64,000 nucleotides of DNA, taken from Acidianus hospitalis (GTDB lineage: Archaea > Thermoproteota > Thermoprotei_A > Sulfolobales > Sulfolobaceae). The stretch spans positions 186,001 through 250,000 of the forward strand of contig JAWDOK010000002.1 in the NCBI GenBank assembly GCA_046533895.1, given 5' to 3'. This document shows, in pieces, positions 60,710 through 64,000 of the stretch (within the stretch, counting starts at the first letter, position 1; the number at the start of each line of letters is the position of its first letter). The translations under genes were made by a program, and so were the position numbers. The notes under the pieces are model-generated. The model ran no database searches, had not been told where the DNA came from, and saw nothing but the letters and a program-made list of their open reading frames with translations.

Positions 60710-62417
60710 TGCTTGATCCCTTTGGTATTATTTCTTCACCACTAAATAACTTCTCCAAGGTATTAATTAATTCCTCTTCTTTTACTCTAATTTGATTCCA
60801 AGTGTCTCTATCCCTTATCGTCACGGTGTTATCTTGTAACGTTTGCGGGTCTACAGTTATAGCATAAGGAATGCCTATCTCATCCGCTCTGGCATACCTT
60901 TTACCTATACTGCCACTATCATCAAATATTGCATCGAATTTTTCTTTAACTTTACTATAAATTTCTCTTGCTCTACTAATTAGTTCGTCTCTTTCAAGTA
61001 GCGGAAATACAGCTACTTCATAAGGAGCTATTTCTCTCGGTAATGATAATACTATTCTATCCTTCTTTTCTCTGTAAGCATTCAGTACTGAGATGTATAA
61101 GCACCTTTCTACTCCAAAGGATGGTTCTACCACGTGTGGAATGAATCTTTTACCAGATTCCTTTTCTTCTCTTTCTGTTACAGTTACATATTCTTTAATT
61201 TCTTTTCCATCAATTTTTTCATTAAGAATTTTTTCGACTTCTTCAGGCTTTAATGACGATATCCTTTTCATGAACTCTTTAACGAAATCCTTGCTTTCTT
61301 TATTTAATTTATCCTTATTTATAATTACTATTTTCTTTTTAATAATCTTAGGTTGATCATATTTTTTAAATACTGATAAATCTTGTCCACTAAACTTGGA
61401 ATGCCTTGAAAGATCGTAATCTCCTCTATAGGCGTGGCCGGAAATTTCGACTTTATCTTCTCCTACTATAACCATTTGATCGAAAGTTTGGCTAGAGTAA
61501 TGGGCTCTCTCTGAAGGAAGTTTTTCTTCAAAGTAAACCCTTTCAAGCGATACGCCTAGCTTCCTTACAAATTTATTAGCAGTAGCCATCCAATAAGCCA
61601 TCCAAGGATTTATAACAATCTTCTCGTCTACGAGTTCCTTTACCTTAAAAGTTGACGGTTTATCTCCTTTTATTTTAGCTTCAGCAGGTAATACGTTGAT
61701 TTTATCCTCAGAAAATTTATCTAAAGGAACGTTTTCTGTATCTTCAGGGTCCATGAAAAATTCTATTTCCATTATCGTGAACTCTCTCATTCTTATTAAG
61801 CCTTGTCTAGGCGAGATTTCATTCCTTGCTACTCTACCTACTTGTGCTATCCCTAAAGGTAATTTTTCTCTTGTAGATTCGTAAACTCTCTTGAATGAAG
61901 TAAACATCCCTTGTGCAGTTTCTGGTCTTAAAAATCCAGTACTTCCAGTGTATGGTCCAATATTAGTTGAGAATAGTAGATTAAAATATCTAACATCTCC
62001 TAGATCTCCACCACAAACAGGACATTTTATATTCTTTTCTCTTATTAAATTTGTAAGTTCTTCGGCTTTTAATCCTTCAGCACTAATTTTTAAAACCTCC
62101 TCTACTAAGTGGTCAGCCCTAAATACTCTATGGCACTTGTTACACTCGACTATAGGATCAGTGAAATTTTCAAGATGACCGCTTGCTTCAAAAACTTTCT
62201 TTGGTGTTATCATTGGTGTCTCTATTTCTACTACAAAATCACTATTCTCTTCAACGAAGATCTTTCTCCATAACTGTACTATTTTATTCTTTATCCTAGT
62301 TCCTATAGGTCCTATGTCGTATAATCCTCCTACTCCTCCGTAGATTTCATATGATGGCCAAAAAATTCCTCTCCTTTTTGCAAGTTCTATAACTTTTTCC
62401 TCGCTCACATAACCCAA
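60696..62417 (-). CDS. glyS: Glycyl-tRNA synthetase
   Basis: Class II aminoacyl-tRNA synthetase, alpha2 type used by archaea and eukaryotes, 573 residues. Motif 2 is in the RNEISPRQGLIRMREFTIMEIEFF region, a zinc-binding pair is seen (CNKCHR...CPVCGG), and the C-terminal anticodon-binding domain has IAPYEVAVFPLL. It heads an operon that continues through two unknown genes and the PhoU-like gene to endA, linking tRNA charging and splicing. It is divergent from agmatinase with a 43-bp gap. Confidence 0.96.
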   Translation of the reverse strand: MGYVSEEKVIELAKRRGIFWPSYEIYGGVGGLYDIGPIGTRIKNKIVQLWRKIFVEENSDFVVEIETPMITPKKVFEASGHLENFTDPIVECNKCHRVFRADHLVEEVLKISAEGLKAEELTNLIREKNIKCPVCGGDLGDVRYFNLLFSTNIGPYTGSTGFLRPETAQGMFTSFKRVYESTREKLPLGIAQVGRVARNEISPRQGLIRMREFTIMEIEFFMDPEDTENVPLDKFSEDKINVLPAEAKIKGDKPSTFKVKELVDEKIVINPWMAYWMATANKFVRKLGVSLERVYFEEKLPSERAHYSSQTFDQMVIVGEDKVEISGHAYRGDYDLSRHSKFSGQDLSVFKKYDQPKIIKKKIVIINKDKLNKESKDFVKEFMKRISSLKPEEVEKILNEKIDGKEIKEYVTVTEREEKESGKRFIPHVVEPSFGVERCLYISVLNAYREKKDRIVLSLPREIAPYEVAVFPLLERDELISRAREIYSKVKEKFDAIFDDSGSIGKRYARADEIGIPYAITVDPQTLQDNTVTIRDRDTWNQIRVKEEELINTLEKLFSGEEIIPKGSSNESG

Positions 62418-62460
62418 TTATTGTATTAAGCTTATAAACCTCATTACAACCGTTATATGC

Positions 62461-63478
<1,018 letters not shown>

Positions 63479-63563
63479 AACAAAAGCTTATCTTTAAGAA
63501 GTTTTAAATTTAATGTGGATAGAAAAGCTCAAAAAGGAGTTTTTATAATTCTTAATTAGAAAC

Positions 63564-63866
<303 letters not shown>

Positions 63867-63894
63867 ATAAAAATAAATTTTAAGATTATAAAAG

Positions 63895-64000
63895 TTATTG
63901 ATTTTGTATTTCTATTTTTAATTCTTGAATAAGTTCCTTATATCTATTTCTTACAGTTACTTCTGTAACCCCAGCTACTTGAGCTATTTCTTTTTGTGTC
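63895..64000 (-). CDS. tfb: Transcription initiation factor TFB, C-terminal end
   Basis: Only the last 34 codons are in the window. They read [23 protein letters not shown] and a short tail KIEIQNQ before the stop at 63895-63897. This is the end of the second cyclin repeat of archaeal TFB, including the helix-turn-helix that binds the BRE. Identification by this segment is firm. Which of the several Sulfolobales TFB paralogues it is cannot be said from 34 residues. Confidence 0.9.

Overview
The window is chromosomal DNA of a hyperthermophilic crenarchaeon of the order Sulfolobales. The evidence is a split RNA polymerase largest subunit (rpoA1/rpoA2) with unsplit rpoB, the Sulfolobales-specific polymerase subunit Rpo13, two of the three PCNA paralogues (PCNA1 and PCNA3 types), a reverse gyrase, an intron-bearing cbf5 gene, intron-bearing tRNA-Ser genes, A+T-rich DNA, and frequent TTG/GTG starts. 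An Acidianus- or Sulfurisphaera-like genus is likely, but I cannot fix it from the sequence alone.

Layout. 1-4.0 kb: rps28e (cut by the edge), rpl24e, ndk, infB and malic enzyme. 4.0-15.6 kb: the transcription/translation operon rpoH-rpoB-rpoA1-rpoA2-rpl30e-nusA-rps12, a bifunctional-nuclease-family gene facing it, then rps7-tuf-rps10. 15.6-19.9 kb: the one accessory-looking island. Two near-identical tRNA-Ser genes (GGA and UGA anticodons, each with its own small intron) face each other. Between them lie tRNA-Asp, one intact unrecognised gene and a decayed divergent paralogue of it. 19.9-24.6 kb: methyltransferase, cbf5 (interrupted by a 20-nt intron), rpl14e and an Lhr helicase. 24.6-27.3 kb: membrane HerA-like ATPase, rpo13, pcna1. 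27.3-30.6 kb: riboflavin operon ribB-ribC-ribH-gch3 ending in a deaminase-like amidohydrolase. 31-37.3 kb: membrane proteins, cbiA, pcna3, two MetE-type genes, rps15, rnhA, cbiX. 37.4-40.9 kb: rps6e, aIF2 gamma, PIN protein, rpoE1, spt4, dephospho-CoA kinase. 40.9-49.4 kb: a C/D box sRNA, apgM, cdc48, reverse gyrase, a nitrilase-fold protein lacking two catalytic residues, rps25e. 49.5-54 kb: TrmB regulator, a 48-residue ribbon-helix-helix protein, a second C/D box sRNA, trmI, two A-type ATPase subunits, an aldo/keto reductase. 54-57.5 kb: rps24e-rps27ae-kae1-bud32-rdgB and thi4 with a palindromic operator around its TATA box. 57.6-64 kb: ubiX, then an operon glyS-two unknowns-PhoU-like-endA-Cys-rich protein, then agmatinase, rpoP, aIF1 and the end of tfb.

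The genes fit together around gene expression and genome maintenance. The catalytic splicing endonuclease subunit (endA) lies in the same window as three of its probable substrates: both tRNA-Ser introns and the cbf5 mRNA intron. Polymerase parts (RpoH, B, A1, A2, Rpo13, RpoE1, Spt4, RpoP, TFB) are spread over the whole window. Convergent neighbours commonly overlap at their 3' ends. The most promising leads are a deaminase candidate for the archaeal riboflavin pathway, the tRNA-Ser island with its paralogous orphan proteins, two C/D box sRNAs, a nitrilase-fold pseudoenzyme beside reverse gyrase, and an 8-Cys duplicated-motif protein.
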